From positions 434,001 to 498,000 of the forward strand of contig JANVFP010000015.1 in NCBI GenBank assembly GCA_027919835.1: DNA of 64,000 nt, given 5' to 3'. Under the pieces are notes generated by a model. The model did no database searches. It saw only the letters and a program-made list of their open reading frames with translations, and was not told where the DNA came from. This document shows, piece after piece, positions 23,070 to 36,582 of this stretch. Origin of the DNA: Lentinula raphanica (taxonomy: Eukaryota > Basidiomycota > Agaricomycetes > Agaricales > Omphalotaceae). The stretch's first letter is position 1, and each line of letters starts with the position of its first letter. The position numbers and the translations under genes were made by a program.

Positions 23070-24405
23070 ATGTCGGTGGCGTCGAAAAACCCCTTTGCTC
23101 TTCTCGATGAAGGTACTTATTCAACACAACTCGAGATAACTAATCGAGAAAAAATCTAATCATCAATCGCGCAGGTGCGGACACCTCCCGCCCTTCTTCG
23201 CCAGTTGCCGCACCCAAAGCGCCTGCTCCCCCTGCGCCTGCTCCCGCAAGGGACAACAAAAAGTCGACCCAGAAAGGTCCCCGTGGTGGACAAGTAAGTG
23301 TTTGCACGTCATCTAAATCGATGTGGAAACCATCCCGACAATTGCCTTCTCCCGATCTCAGTACTACCAGCGCGGCGGTGCTAGAAGCTCCGGTGCTCGT
23401 GGTGAGGGTAATCCCAACCAGAATGGCGTAGAAGAGCCCGAGTCTGCTCCCAAGAAGTGTAAGCTATATTTATCCTGTACATCTTTTTTCGATCGCGGTA
23501 ATTTCTCATCAATCGCCTCTAGTTGAAGGTGGTCGTGGCCGAGGTCGTGGTGGAAGAGGTCGCGGAGGAGGAGGAGGAGGCCGAGGAGGTCGTCCTGATC
23601 GTCATTCCCAGACTGGCAAAACGTACGCGTGCCATTTTGGCTTTTCATTTCAGCCTTTAGATCGATTCTGATCTTCTCATATAGCGACAGTGACAAGAAG
23701 ATTCACCAAGGATGGGGTGGCGACGAGGGTAAATCCGAGCTTCAGGCTGAAACTGCCGCTACTGTCGACGCCGCGGCTGAACAGGCCGAAGGATGGGGTG
23801 CTACCAGCGGTGATGCTTCAGCTTGGGATGCTCCAGCTGGCGATGCCTCAGTTTGGGACGTTGCTGCTGGTGATGCTGCACCGGCTGCCGCCACCGATGC
23901 CAAACCCGAACGTGAAGGCCGTAACAGGGAGGAAGAGGAAGACAACACGCTTACCCTGGATCAGTATCTCGCTCAGAAGAAGGAGAAGGATGCTTTGGCT
24001 CTTCCCGAGAAGCCCCAGATCCGTCAGGCCAACGAGGGTGCCGACTCCGATATTTGGAAAGATGCCGTAGCCCTTCAGAAGGGTGGTGAAGAAGATGCCT
24101 ACTTTGTGGGCAAGGTTAGCTCGTTTTGTTTTCAATCAATTCATTTCCCTGATATTTATCCTTTTTAGAAAACCTCTGCTCCTAAGCCTCGGGCCAAGAA
24201 GGAAGAAAAGGTCTTCATTGAGATCGATGGTCGTTTCGATCGCCCCGCTCGCGGTGGCAGGGGCCGCGGTGAAGGACGAGGAGGTAGAGGCCGTGGCGAG
24301 GGGAGACGTGGAGGAGGCGGAGGTCGCGGTGGACGTCAAAATAACGGTTCTACTCAATCTGCCGTCAACGTTGACGATGAAGCTGCGTTCCCATCTCTGT
24401 CCTAA
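23070..24405 (+). CDS. Stm1/SERBP1(HABP4)-like ribosome-associated RNA-binding protein
   Basis: ATG at 23070 (MSVASKNPFALLDEG). The phrase NPFALLDE near the start is typical of Stm1/SERBP1 proteins. RGG boxes follow: GGRGRGRGGRGRGGGGGGRG and RPDRHSQTGKT. Next is SDKKIHQGWGGDEG, then Ala/Trp/Asp repeats (GDASAWDAP, GDASVWDV). The core block EEEDNTLTLDQYLAQKKEKD is followed by a second RGG cluster and the end VNVDDEAAFPSLS. The final FPSL motif is also characteristic. Family members clamp inactive 80S ribosomes in stress or stationary phase and bind eEF2. Six exons or so. Divergent placement next to RPS3 agrees with a ribosome role. Confidence 0.86.
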
Positions 24406-25484
24406 GAGCCTTCGTACCTCTAGGAACAGGTCCAGCTTCCTAGACTGAAAGAATCAATGATAAAAAGTATAAAACGTTACACAACTCGTTCTGTTTCCCA
24501 TGCTCTTGCTCTGTGTGCTTTTTTTCTATGGTATCCATGTCTCTATGTCTGTGTCAGATTTGCATGTCTAACCATCCTTCTCTCTTCACTTATGAAATGT
24601 TGAACGCTTTCATTCCTGTTACATAGTTGCCTACTTTGCGTTCATTTTTTCTTGCATCTCACCTCCTCCTGATTGATCTTAACGAAATCTGTGGCATTGT
24701 CTTTTATTTTGTGTCGAAGTAACCGCACGCTTGTAACTGTACACTGAGTAAAGGAAACAGAAAATTCTTCTTGTAGTACGAAATCGTATGTGGTAACTAT
24801 GTGTGTGTGAATCGTTAAGTGCAGTGCATTACCGGGTATGATTGCTCGAGCCAATGAATGATATACTCAGCACTTCAGAAACGGAACTCATCGGCTACCT
24901 TACTGCCAACAGCTACCGATAGCGTTAATAGTCGGTCGAAGAGCGTCAGAGAAGGGAAGAGCGTCAGAGAAGGTCAGAGCGCGTCGAAGGCTCGAACTTG
25001 CAAAAATTGTCACAAAATCAAATGGTCACAACTACACCGTGTGCTTACCTAAGCATTCTCGTACATAAAACCCTGTCACGTTTCTCCGAATTTCTTTCAA
25101 CGCAAAACCCACAGGTAAAGTTATCTCTAGCATTTTTTGGAGATTGAACGCTCATTCCATCCGTTGTAGCCATTCAAAAGCATCTCGACGATGACCTGCC
25201 CGCCTTTCAGGACCTGGCGCGGATCGAGGACCTTGAGACCGTCATATTTGGCTGGAGAACAAAGATTACGATGATGAGACTTGGGTGCGGTGTGCTCCGT
25301 CTTTGGGCAATCCTTCGCGATTACCCAATGGGTTTTCATCGCAATGTCTTGTTGTACAGTACTCTATATCTTATCCTTTTCAGAGTAAAGTACTCGGTAG
25401 AACTTAGATTTGATCTTCACATGGGATATACAACACATGACTTTATTAGTCCCTGAAAGATATCCGCCTTTTTCTCGTTCCTCC
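24406..25484. other. Long intergenic stretch with a short tandem repeat
   Basis: No convincing gene in about 1.1 kb. An imperfect tandem of AGAGCGTCAGAGAAGG occurs at about 24940-24975. The last 60 bp precede the start chosen for the PHD-finger gene. Low-complexity T-rich sequence follows the Stm1-like stop. Confidence 0.45.
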
Positions 25485-28400
25485 ATGTCCAGACGGCTCA
25501 CAATCTCTTCACTGCTCTGTGACGACAACGAGGATAACTCGGAGCCTCGAATCATCCCAGAACCAGTTGTCCTCGCTCCTCACCTTAGACGGTCACCTCA
25601 GCGCGTCGAGTCTGACTCAACAAGGAACTCATCACAGCCGACGCCGAGCTCGAGTAGTAAAATTGGACTGGATGCCCTAGTTCATGCTGCGTCTGCCGTG
25701 GCTGCTGCCGAGGAACGGTCTCGGCTGCCAGCACCGAGCTCGTCATCGTCGTCGTCGACATGGTCATCGGAAGGACACTATCCCCAGAGTCCGACTTACA
25801 CGTATTCTCCAGAACAACTCCAACGTCATCAGCAACAGCTTGAACAACGACACGTTCATCGGGAACAGATTCTAGGGTACAAGGACCATCACCGGACTGG
25901 ACGGAAATCCGACCCTCTACCCGGACCTGGGATGCGAGCTATCCTGAGTCCAACGTCGGAAACAGCTTATTCATCTCCTTCGACATTGAGCTCATCGACT
26001 ACACGATTCCCACATGATGCTGACGAGCATCTTGACAAGAAGAGACGATACTCACAGGAAGATTATACACTCAACATTCAGCGAGAGCATCAGGCGAGAG
26101 AATTTGAACGTTTGAGGCAGCAGGAAGACGCGGACCGATATCGGCGAATGGAAGAGGAACAACGGGAAATGCAACACAGAAGATTGCAACAGGAAACATC
26201 CGACGATATCCGGAACAAAATTACCGCCAATAATCCGCCATCGAGATCTTCCATTGCTGCTCTTACTAGTCCTACCGCCGTCTCTCCTTCCCTTCCTTCC
26301 CGCAGAGCTGGTGCTGGCTATGATCCTGTTCATGAAAATGATCATCATCCGGCTTATAATCCTTCTCATTCTTCCTCTCATTGGGATCGTATACAGAGTC
26401 CGTCGCAGCAATTTCCTTCTTCTTCTACCCACTATGCTCAGAGAAGTGGGCGTCCCATGGAGGTGATCGAATTGAATGAACAAGAATCCGAGGACGACAG
26501 AGCCAAGCGAGCATGGAATGGGCATGTAAGTTGCGCGCTTTGCTCTGTAAATTTCACTGCGTCTGATCGGCAACCCAGAGAGAGCCTGCAACTCATGCCC
26601 CTTACAATCGCGTCCCGCAAGAATCACTTTCTCGCACTCATGTTCAGACCATACCTCCAGCTTATCGTGAATCTCATCCCGCGACGCTATCTCCCACACA
26701 GGAACGACCACAGTCCCGGTCTGATGCATCTGTTAACATTCATCATCAATATGGCTTTCCTCGTGAAATCCTGTCTCCTGCTTCTGCGGCTAGTACCCGA
26801 TCTCCGCATTTCCAACATGATATCATTCACACCTCTGATAATCAGAATGCCCATCATGTTCAACACATTCAACGAGAACCACGCCGTGAGTCGCCTCTGC
26901 CTCCGACCTTCGCTGCTCCTCCCCAAGCTGCTCGAGAATCATCATCGTCTGCATCGTCTCATACGCACCCACAACTGCCGCATGTTTCTTATCAACCTCG
27001 GGATGATTCCCATCAGCATCGAGTAATCAGCCCTATTGGCCGGAGGTCGCCTCCAGGGAGTCAAACTGGACGGGCTATCGCCGCAAAAAAGGTTGAGCAG
27101 GAGCATCAAATGCCGAGCTTGGAATCGGTACTCCGGACGAGCACACCAGCAGCTCCCTTGACCTTTCCAGTTGAAGACACCAAACCGAGAAGAGAGTTGA
27201 CGACTGCTCCGGTCGTAGCCAAAGACAATGAAATGCATGGTGTAAAGGGCCAGGGTCAGGAACCCGAGAAGGGGAACGAAAGGGAAGGGAAGAGAAAGGA
27301 GAAGAAATTATTGCACACAACGGTCAAATCTGAGGAGAGTAACACTGATCCACCTCCTTCAGCGTCGAACAGGCAGCAGCAAGTTGACGAATGGTTGCTT
27401 GAACAATATGCCGACAATCGGCAAAAAGTTAAGCGACCCAATTCGTCTGATGCCGTAATTCGAAAACCTGATCTCGGAATCCGTCACACTACCACCACAA
27501 TCTCTCCAGCTCGCAAAGCTCCCAAACCTTCTACGTTGCCCTCTACGTCTGGCATGGGAAAGCGTAGCGACGCGCAAGACGAACAATATGGCGACGACGC
27601 AATGATGGCACTACAGCAGGAATTGGATGCAGAACTCGCTGAAGTTGCTGTCAATTCAAAGCCTTCACCTTACAACGATGACGCGATGGACGTGGACGTG
27701 GACCAGGCCGTTGCTGAGCTTGTTGATGAGACCCTTGGTGAAAATGTGGTCGCGTCTCCCTCTGGAGAACGACAGCATCTGGCGGAAGAAGGTGGAGAGT
27801 CCAGACCCAGTGTACATGGCGCAGATGGCAACAAGAGCGAGCCACCCAACGAACTGAAAGATGGAACTGATGACAAGGAGATGGATGTAGATGTAGAGGA
27901 CGAACTTTTGAGCCTCCTCGATGACCGGCCAAACTCTCGCATGTCAGCGTCAGCTCAGAGCGGTGCCCCTTCCACTTCGAGTCTTGCCGAGACCAAAAGA
28001 CCTACAAAAGCCAAGACACCAGCTACGATCAGAATGAAAAACGAAGAAACGGACTCACGGCCTGCGTCTCCTGTTGCAGGATCTCCTTTCAGGTCGTCTA
28101 GCGTCACTGGTGCGAGACAATCATCTGCGAAACCCTCAGAGCAGGACGACAGGGAGAGCATGCCACCGCCTTCGACGCCAATAGAGAAACCTGAGACGGC
28201 CGTTGCGGCAGCCCAACCAAAGAAGAAAGGAAAGGTGCGTGGTGGTGGGACAAGTCGATATATAGTTAGAACTGACTCCCTTGAATTTATATACTTAGCC
28301 TGGTCCTAAACCCAAACCTCGAAACCCTGATGGGACGATCGTCGGAGCTCCTCCACCGCCGCCTAAACCTCGAGGCAGGCCTGGCCCTAAACCCAAACCC

Positions 28401-29911
28401 CGAGACGAATTCGGAAACATCATCCGTACACCTTCAGCTTCTTCTACTCCTGCCCCTGGAGCTACGTCTACCACCATCAAAGGTGGACGTGCTAGCTCTT
28501 CCACCGTTCATACGCCTCCTCAAATCAGTAGAGTTGCTTCAGGATCTGGCACCACAGCAGGCTCGATCTCGGGTGCACGCTCGCGCTCTACTTCCGCTCA
28601 CCCTGCTGGTTCTGTTGGGCCTGAGGCAGATCCACAGGCTAAGGAAGAGGATCAAGGCGAGGAAAAGGAGGAAGAGGAAGATGATAAGCTTTACTGTCTC
28701 TGCAAGGCGAAATACGATGAAGATAAACCGATGATTGCTTGTGATTCGTGAGTTTATTGTACCTAATTATGGGACAACTGATTGACGCATATGATTTGTA
28801 GTTGTGATGAGTGGTATCATATGAAATGCGTTGGGATTCCTGAGTACATGGGAGATTTGGTCGACCAGTTCTACTGCCCTCCGTGCATTGACAGTGAGTT
28901 CTATCTATCTGATTCCTTCGTAGTCTGATATTGATATCTTGTGACAGAAAATCCATCTGCTGACCTGAAAACGACTTACAAAACTCGATGTCTGTATGGA
29001 ATCAGCTCCATGGAAAGTGGAACTGGAAAAGTCTGCCACAAGCCCGCTCGTCCATTCTCAAAATATTGCTCCGAAGAATGCGGCGTGAAGAACCTTAGGA
29101 AGCGGATCGACAACTTCACTAAAAAGGGCGGCAAGAAGGAAGATCTTTGGGAAAGGGTGAAGACAGCCTCGAAGCGGGAAGGTCTGGTTAGAGTTATATC
29201 TCCCTCGCCTGCAATGCAGATTGACAGCGCGGGCAATGACGTCGTGAAGCCTATTATCAAGGAGGTCAAGCCCACGAAGACTAAGCAGGAACGCGAGATA
29301 GAACGGCTGAATGGGCTGTTGGCAGACATTGAAAAGATTAGAGATGAACTTCATCGAGGAATGGACATTATTCTGTCTCGAGAGAAGCTGTTGCAACTTG
29401 CTGCTGATCGTTCAGAGAACCTCGGGCTGTGTGGTTGGGATCAGAGATTGTGCTTCTCAGATGAAGATTGGACGGATTTTGGTGAGGGTGTGTTGGAGAG
29501 TTACGCCGAACAGGACGGTTCCTCGGAGGACAACGCTGGAGAAGCAGAGTGGTGGTGTCCTGGAGATCAGGAGTGTGAACGGCACGCTGGGTAAGTGTTC
29601 TCTGTCCAGATATAGAATCAGAGTTTTGACGTTTGCTCGCTCCTAGATGGCAAAGCCTTCGTGCTAAAGATCTGGACAAGGAGAAGGAGAAGAAAGAAGA
29701 AGCCTTGTTCAAGCTAACCGAGAGAGAGAGGGAGATTCGTAAACGTATCGACCGGATCGAGGAACAAGATGCTGGACCTCTTTTAGGCACTGCTCCCCGC
29801 CGCGCAGGTGGTCCTCCGAAAAGCAACAAACTCAGCAATGGTCACGCTACAAAAGCCAAGGTCAACGGCGACACAATGAAGAAAGGCAAGAAACGAAAGA
29901 CTCTTTCTTGA
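25485..29911 (+). CDS. PHD-finger protein of the Spp1/CFP1 type (Set1/COMPASS subunit)
   Basis: Start chosen at ATG 25485 (MSRRLTISSLLCDDNED); an earlier in-frame ATG lies shortly upstream. More than 900 residues of disordered, Ser/Pro/Gln-rich sequence precede a proline-basic stretch with an AT-hook-like PRGRPGPKPKPR. The PHD finger follows (LYCLCKAKYDEDKPMIACD, then CDEWYHMKCVGIPEYMG and FYCPPC), with C4HC3 residues all visible across one intron. Behind it is the second zinc region of the Spp1/CFP1 family (RCLYGISS, KVCHKPARPFSKYCSEECG, LRKRIDNF), then a coiled coil. Spp1 and CFP1 bind H3K4me3 and recruit the Set1 methyltransferase at promoters. No CXXC domain is seen. The protein is far longer than yeast Spp1, because of its N-terminal region. 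TGA at 29909. Confidence 0.88.
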
Positions 29912-30294
29912 CGAGCATGTCATCCCCTCGAATCATCAGCTTTTTTCAAACCATTGGCATTCGTATGTATCTTGTATTCTGAACACTCTTCTTTCTCAGC
30001 CGAACGACGCTTTTGATACTCTATCATTTCTTGAAATCTTGTAGAACTCTGGTGATTCCATCCTCGAACCCCACATACCATGCGATTCTTGTTAGACGCT
30101 GAATTCCTTTGTATTATACTGAACTGTTTTGTAGCTACTTAGGCCCTTGTGTTAGATAAGACTGTCCATAATGATACTAGCCCGCTGATTGTGCATTGCA
30201 AGTACAGTACATTCAATAATACAACCTCAGTCACTCAGCATAACCTCGAACACGATGACCACCAAGCTCTCTCTCTGACCACGTACTAAACAAA
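29912..30294. other. Intergenic between convergent genes
   Basis: 3' flanks of the PHD-finger gene (+) and LSM1 (-). T-rich, no gene seen. Confidence 0.5.
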
Positions 30295-30990
30295 TCAATA
30301 CCCGTCACCTTCCCCACCCTCTTTACAATATCCCTTTTGTTCATAGAGTACCTGTGCTTTGTGATCATCATGTCGTTTCTTCAGCTCGATAGCGCGTTTG
30401 TGGAATGGTTCAAGTTCATGGTATTCCACTTGTCGTAAAGGTACATCGTCCTCCTGGTCAAGATCCTTCACAAAAGCAAGCCGTTTCATGATGCGACGTC
30501 GTCATTTTGGTCGAAAGACAAATGCTCACTATTTCACCCAGTAGCACAACGTTCTCTCCTCTGATTAGAAATAAGCCATGCCAGCTCTCTGCAAATAAGT
30601 TTTCGTGATATATCCGTTCAACCGTGTCTTCTAGAACTAGATTTGCTGGGATATAGAGAATGTGATGAGCGTTGTTGAGCGTTGAGATATGATACCAAGA
30701 GGGACACACCAAATTGGTCGTAGGATCGCAGGACACCATGTAACTTCCTACCGTCTCGTAATATTACCAGCATCTTTCCTGTTGCAATACATGTTGATGA
30801 ACAGGTTCAGCGAAACAAATCGCGAGCAAGATAAGAATTCCGAATGGCCAAGAAAGATGGTATGTGCATGGAAAATTTGAGGGTTATGCTTTTAGAGACG
30901 AGGAGCGTTGAAGTATTGACTGTGGGTAGACGTACTGTCCACGCAATCCACAAGCGATCCCGACGTTGTGAAAGGTATGAGAGAGTCCAT
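30295..30990 (-). CDS. LSM1: U6-snRNA-associated-like protein LSm1 (mRNA decay)
   Basis: Spliced from four exons. ATG at 30990 gives MDSLIPFTTSGSLVDCVD; the codon for R is split by an intron (donor GTACGT, acceptor AACAG). Sm motif 1 follows (KMLVILRDGRKLHGVLRSYD, QFANLVLEDTVERIYH), then Sm motif 2 (GLFLIRGENVVLLGEI) and the LSm1-specific tail DLDQEDDVPLRQVEYHEL. The total is about 136 residues, the usual size. LSm1 joins LSm2-7 in the cytoplasmic ring that binds oligoadenylated mRNA 3' ends and, with Pat1, promotes decapping in P-bodies. TGA at 30295. All key Sm residues, including the R-G-x-N of the RNA pocket, are present. Confidence 0.93.
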
Positions 30991-31558
30991 TGAAGTAAAA
31001 TTTGGGGATCGTGAATGATATGGGTTTGTCAAGGATACAAAAATTGAAATTTTGATGATTCAACGTTGTTCACAAAATGCTGTGTCTTCGCCGGGTCTTC
31101 GCTAGTGCACACAGAGAATTTGAGTGGAATCTTTCATGAATCATGATGTTCAAAAGCACTTCTAACATTGGGAACCGAAGACGATGATATATGCTCAATA
31201 AATACATTAGGGTCAATCAACTTGGAGGAAGAGCTTTCAAGCTGGATTCATTACTTTGCTTTTGAACTGTCAAAATGACCTAGATTGACCTTCAAAGCTT
31301 CGAGCTTCAAGCTTCAAGTTCAAAGGGCATGCACAATGTATACCACGACCCAAGAGTTGTCGACTTCTGCGCTAACCAAACGTTTAACGTCAAGCGTTGC
31401 GGATTCCGACATTTGGGCATCGTGTGTAGTAGATTGTCGATAGAGTAAGCGAGTTCAGGTAGATAGAGAGAGTTAAGGTCTAGATATACAATCTATGAAA
31501 GCGTCAGTAAGAATATGACATGAACGATAACAACGTACAATCCATAGCGTGTGCGATT
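30991..31558. other. Intergenic
   Basis: Promoter side of LSM1 and 3' flank of the bL32m gene. It has short AGCTTCAAGCTTCAA-type direct repeats near 31300. No gene is seen. Confidence 0.5.
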
Positions 31559-31982
31559 TCATGACAATTTATGATGATCCTTACTCCCGGACTTGAACAT
31601 CCTATGAATGAAGGAATAGCATGTCGGACATAGGTGGTGTGCAAGTTTTGGTCCTCCGCATCCGGGACAGTGAACGAGATCTAATAAAAAGATACGAGAA
31701 ATAAGAAGAGGTTAATGAGTGTGGAAACATCGACGCACTATGCTTGTCCTTCAAGCCTTTATTCGCAGCGCGCATGGCTTTTCGTGAATGAGACACCTTC
31801 TTCTTCGGTACAGCCAGGAGAATTCGAGGAAAGAGCTCTTCAAGGAGCGAAGCCAATGAGGGTATTCTGAATGAACCGCCTAGAAATGAGGGGAGGAAGG
31901 TAGGTAGCAGCGGCCTTGAGAAGGTTGATCTGAAGGCTGGAAGCATTGGCCTTCGTGCATTTTGGAAAACGAGAGACGCCAT
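31559..31982 (-). CDS. mrpl32: Mitochondrial ribosomal protein bL32m
   Basis: ATG at 31982 (MASLVFQNARRPMLPAFRST) begins an Arg- and Ser-rich mitochondrial presequence. The mature start is AVPKKKVSHSRKAMRAANKG, the bL32 hallmark. After one intron the zinc ribbon follows: HCPGCGGPKLAHHLCPTCY, with C-x2-C and C-x2-C all present. The tail ends HHKLS, TGA at 31559. Yeast Mrpl32 is matured by the m-AAA protease, and the long leader seen here fits that. The gene starts only 93 bp from the divergent NDUFA5-like gene, another mitochondrial product. Confidence 0.91.
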
Positions 31983-32075
31983 GGTGGTGGTCGACAACCA
32001 AAGACGCGGTGAATGAAAAGTTTATATAAGCGCCCGTGGTTCTGTATCAACCATCACGAACTCCTCCTTCTACCA
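31983..32075. promoter_or_regulatory. 93-bp bidirectional promoter of mrpl32 and the NDUFA5-like gene
   Basis: The two start codons are separated by only 93 bp and point outward. A TATATAA-like word lies around 32022-32028. Both products go to mitochondria, so one shared control region is likely. Confidence 0.6.
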
Positions 32076-32516
32076 ATGTTCCGTCTTACACGACCTCTCC
32101 TACAAGTGGCAAAAACGACGACAGGGATCACTGGTCTAGCTGTGCATCCTGATCCTCTTCCGACATTAACTCGGACGTACAAAGCTACCCTGGAGGCACT
32201 CTCTGCCTTACCTTCCACCTCGGTCTACCGTCAGGGGACAGAGGCCCTCACACAGAAAAAGCTCAGCATCGTAGAGGCAGCCAAAGGAGACATTGCAGCT
32301 GTGGAGAAGGGATTGGATGAAGGACAGATTGAAGAGTCGTTATTGATTGCTTCGGACGAGCTACAACTTGTTGGAAAGATGGCTGAATGGAAAGCGTGAG
32401 TCGCAATATTCGCTACCAACCTAAACATTGCTAACTTTTCAATCAGTTGGGAACCGCTGGAAGAGAAACCTGAGCCAGGCCAATGGGAATACCCTGGTAC
32501 AACCGCATCGACATAA
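32076..32516 (+). CDS. NADH dehydrogenase (complex I) subunit NDUFA5 / 29.9-kDa type
   Basis: ATG at 32076 (MFRLTRPLLQVAKTTTGITG) combines a short presequence with the family's conserved TTGITGLxVHP start. It continues PLPTLTRTYKATLEALSALP, STSVYRQGTEALTQKKLSIV and DELQLVGKMAEWKAWEPLEE, ending GQWEYPGTTAST. One intron lies within A-WEPL (GTGAGT..ATCAG). About 125 residues, the normal size for an NDUFA5 core. It is an accessory subunit of the matrix arm of respiratory complex I. A slightly longer frame upstream starts within the promoter and is unlikely to be used. Confidence 0.91.
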
Positions 32517-32761
32517 CATACAATTACCCTTGATTGTCACATAACGATAGAGTGTATATCAACGAAGTGTGCTTCATGGCATTCCATGATACGCTGACCA
32601 TTGGAAACAATCTATTTCAACGTTGAACGGCCTCAACAAGGGCGTTGTCTGACGAGAAGCTGTCCGGAAGGAACGGGTAGCCAATCAGATCACATGCATT
32701 TTGTCCCAGATGCGGGGATGCTTTATATACTGGCCCGTGTCCTCCTCTTCTCTTTTCCAAG

Positions 32762-34489
<1,728 letters not shown>

Positions 34490-34818
34490 CGTTGCAAATT
34501 GTACCATCACTTCGCACAGGAAGTGTATTAAACCAAATTAAACCATTGTCACTGTATCACAAGATGGGCTTGGCTGTTTTGATGTGCCCATCGACAAATG
34601 ATTTCTCTGGGACGCTAGCTACCTGAAGTGTTTGTCAAAGGTTATTACTATGGCTTGTCACAGGCTTGTGTCGATTCGTCGAAAGTGTATCAATATATGA
34701 ACGTCAAACAAGCATATTCCAGCTCAAGTTTGTTTGCTCTCAAAGGCGTCGATTACTTCAATGCAGCTTTGAGTTTGGATTCTGACTGTTAGCTCTCCTC
34801 CTACATCAAGCTGTGGTC
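34490..34818. other. Intergenic
   Basis: 3' flank of the thiolase gene up to the retroposed insert. No gene is seen. Confidence 0.5.
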
Positions 34819-35337
34819 AAGCTCGCGCTGACGCTTTAACCCTGTCATACATACGAAAATCCAACCAGCTTCAGACTAGAAAGTAGAAAGCTTCCACACG
34901 AAATCCCGGACGTTGGTGCGCTGAGCTCACAACTCAGTTGCGTGGGATTTGGTGCACTCGGTGAGGGGGAACACCGAGGACACCGCCCAAGTTCAGCAAG
35001 AGCCTAATGGCCGCGGAGCGGTTACGCCCGTAATGGGAACTTGGTTTTGCCCTAACGTCTACCCTCAGATACAGGGGACGGAGTGTGGAGGCGAAGTAGA
35101 ACAATTCCTCCCTTTTTTTCACAAGGCCACTAGGCCGAACACTACCCTTCGTACGGAACACGACCACATACATTACGCATTACCCAAAGCTTTACTTTAC
35201 ACATAGTCACTACAGAAGTACACAAAACCAGCAGGATGGAGCAGTAGATGCTCCCCGCGCCTTAGTACCTAGCCTTACTTACTAGCGGTTATCACAAGAA
35301 TACAAAAAAAAAAAAAAAAAAAAAGCTCGCGCTGACG
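34819..35337 (+). mobile_element. Poly(A)-tailed retroposed insert with 15-bp target-site duplication
   Basis: AAGCTCGCGCTGACG stands at 34819-34833 and again at 35323-35337. Directly before the second copy is a run of 21 A (35304-35324). The insert itself is about 490 bp. A poly(A) end plus a long perfect direct repeat is what target-primed reverse transcription leaves, so this is a LINE 3' fragment, a SINE or a processed transcript. No reverse transcriptase is present. A T8 run near 35110 argues against an intact Pol III SINE. No tRNA-type A or B box was found. Confidence 0.76.
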
Positions 35338-35406
35338 AATTTTTGGGCGCTTACTAACCATAAAAGAGTGGTTTTGAAATTATATCTCTTCCTCTTTAAC
35401 ACCACC

Positions 35407-36582
35407 ATGATCGAGACCATCTTCATTGCTAGACACGGTATGGAAGATTTCTAATCTAAATATGCGAAGTTGAACATATTCACGGAAGAATAGGATTCAG
35501 ACTGAACTGGATAACACCCGTTTGGTAGGATAGTTTTCGTCTTTGATGTACTTAAGATCGTGCCTCAGTCTCCGATGTTAGGGAAAGCCCTACAGGACTA
35601 CCGAGAGACCCTCCTTTGACTGCGTTTGGCATAGTAAGCTGTCGATGATGCATAGAACAATTCACAGCTCATATACAATATCTAGGCTCAAGCGCGAGAA
35701 CTAGCAGATCACTTTCTTTCGATGAGCGAAGATCAACGACCGACATTGATATTCTCTTCTCCTTACTGTGGATATCATTTACCGTCACCGAGAGTGAACG
35801 TACTAAGAGGGGATTGCGTTTTCACAGATCGTTGCCTCCAAACCTCTCAACCCAGTGCTCAAGCCTTAGGGCAGCCGATCTACGTTGAGCATGGTACGTT
35901 CACCTTCCGATATGTATGATGTTGTGCGTGGTTGACTCAGAGTCTGTGACAGGACTATCTGAGTGGTACTCCCCTGCTGCATCAGGAACGGGTTTACATC
36001 CTCGTCCAGCCTCAGCCTCCATCCTCAAAGCATATTTCTCGGAGATAGATCCGAATGCCTGGTCCTCGGTCTATTATCCTACCAGGAAAGGTGAAGACGT
36101 GGAACAACTCCAGCAAAGAGCTCATTCAGTCTTATCCAACCTCATCTCCGAAATTGAGACGCGGTTCCCGAATCACAAACGTGTGTTACTCGTAAGCCAC
36201 GCTGCAACTGTAATCGCGTTCGCAAGAGATCTCTCAGGCGATAAGGAATTGCCTTTGAGAGTGGGGTGCTGTACCTTGAGTGAATTTCATAGGAAAGAAG
36301 GAGAGTCGAAACTTGAATGGGAGGCAAAGAGACTTGCCGAAGGTGATTTTCTGACAGGCGGAATACAAAGAGATTGGGGGCTCGAAGATATCCAGATAGC
36401 GGATGGAAAGGTAAACCTTCTGGATCTGTATAACTCATATGAGTACTAGTTGCTCATCAATGGTAATCCAGGTCGTCGAGGATGCTGGAGTTCCTGGATC
36501 TGAAAACGAGATTGATGAACCTGCAGGGTCTCTGCTGCGAGATGAAGGAGGTAAGGTTTCCGCTGTAGCAAGCAGTCTCTAG
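35407..36582 (+). CDS. Histidine-phosphatase (phosphoglycerate-mutase-like) protein, copy 1, possibly TFC7/tau55-like
   Basis: ATG at 35407 (MIETIFIARHG) with the RHG catalytic motif. Further exons give FRLNWITPV, SPTGLPRDPPLTAFGI, AQARELADHFLSMSEDQRPT, IFSSPY, then DRCLQTSQPSAQALGQPIYV with the conserved Arg. The second catalytic His is in RVLLVSHAATVIAFARDLSG. The open exon would stop at 36449. I instead read an intron (donor GTAAAC after IADGK, acceptor ATCCAG) into a last exon VVEDAGVPGSENEIDEPAGS ending ASSL, TAG at 36580. This tail has the composition and frame expected for the family. Related fungal proteins include the TFIIIC subunit Tfc7; phosphatase activity is not certain. A retroposed insert lies about 70 bp upstream. 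Confidence 0.84.

Noticed and set aside
34949..35206. 85-codon frame inside the retroposed insert
   Set aside because: No reverse transcriptase, nuclease or other motif; short enough to be chance.
34834..35303. tRNA-derived SINE head in the retroposed insert
   Set aside because: No cloverleaf and no convincing A or B box; a T8 run would stop Pol III inside the insert.
35916..36449. Stop at 36449 as the true end of histidine-phosphatase copy 1
   Set aside because: A GTAAAC..ATCCAG intron leads into an in-frame tail exon with VVEDAGVPGSENE, which suits the protein better than the intron-like translation NLLDLYNSYEY.
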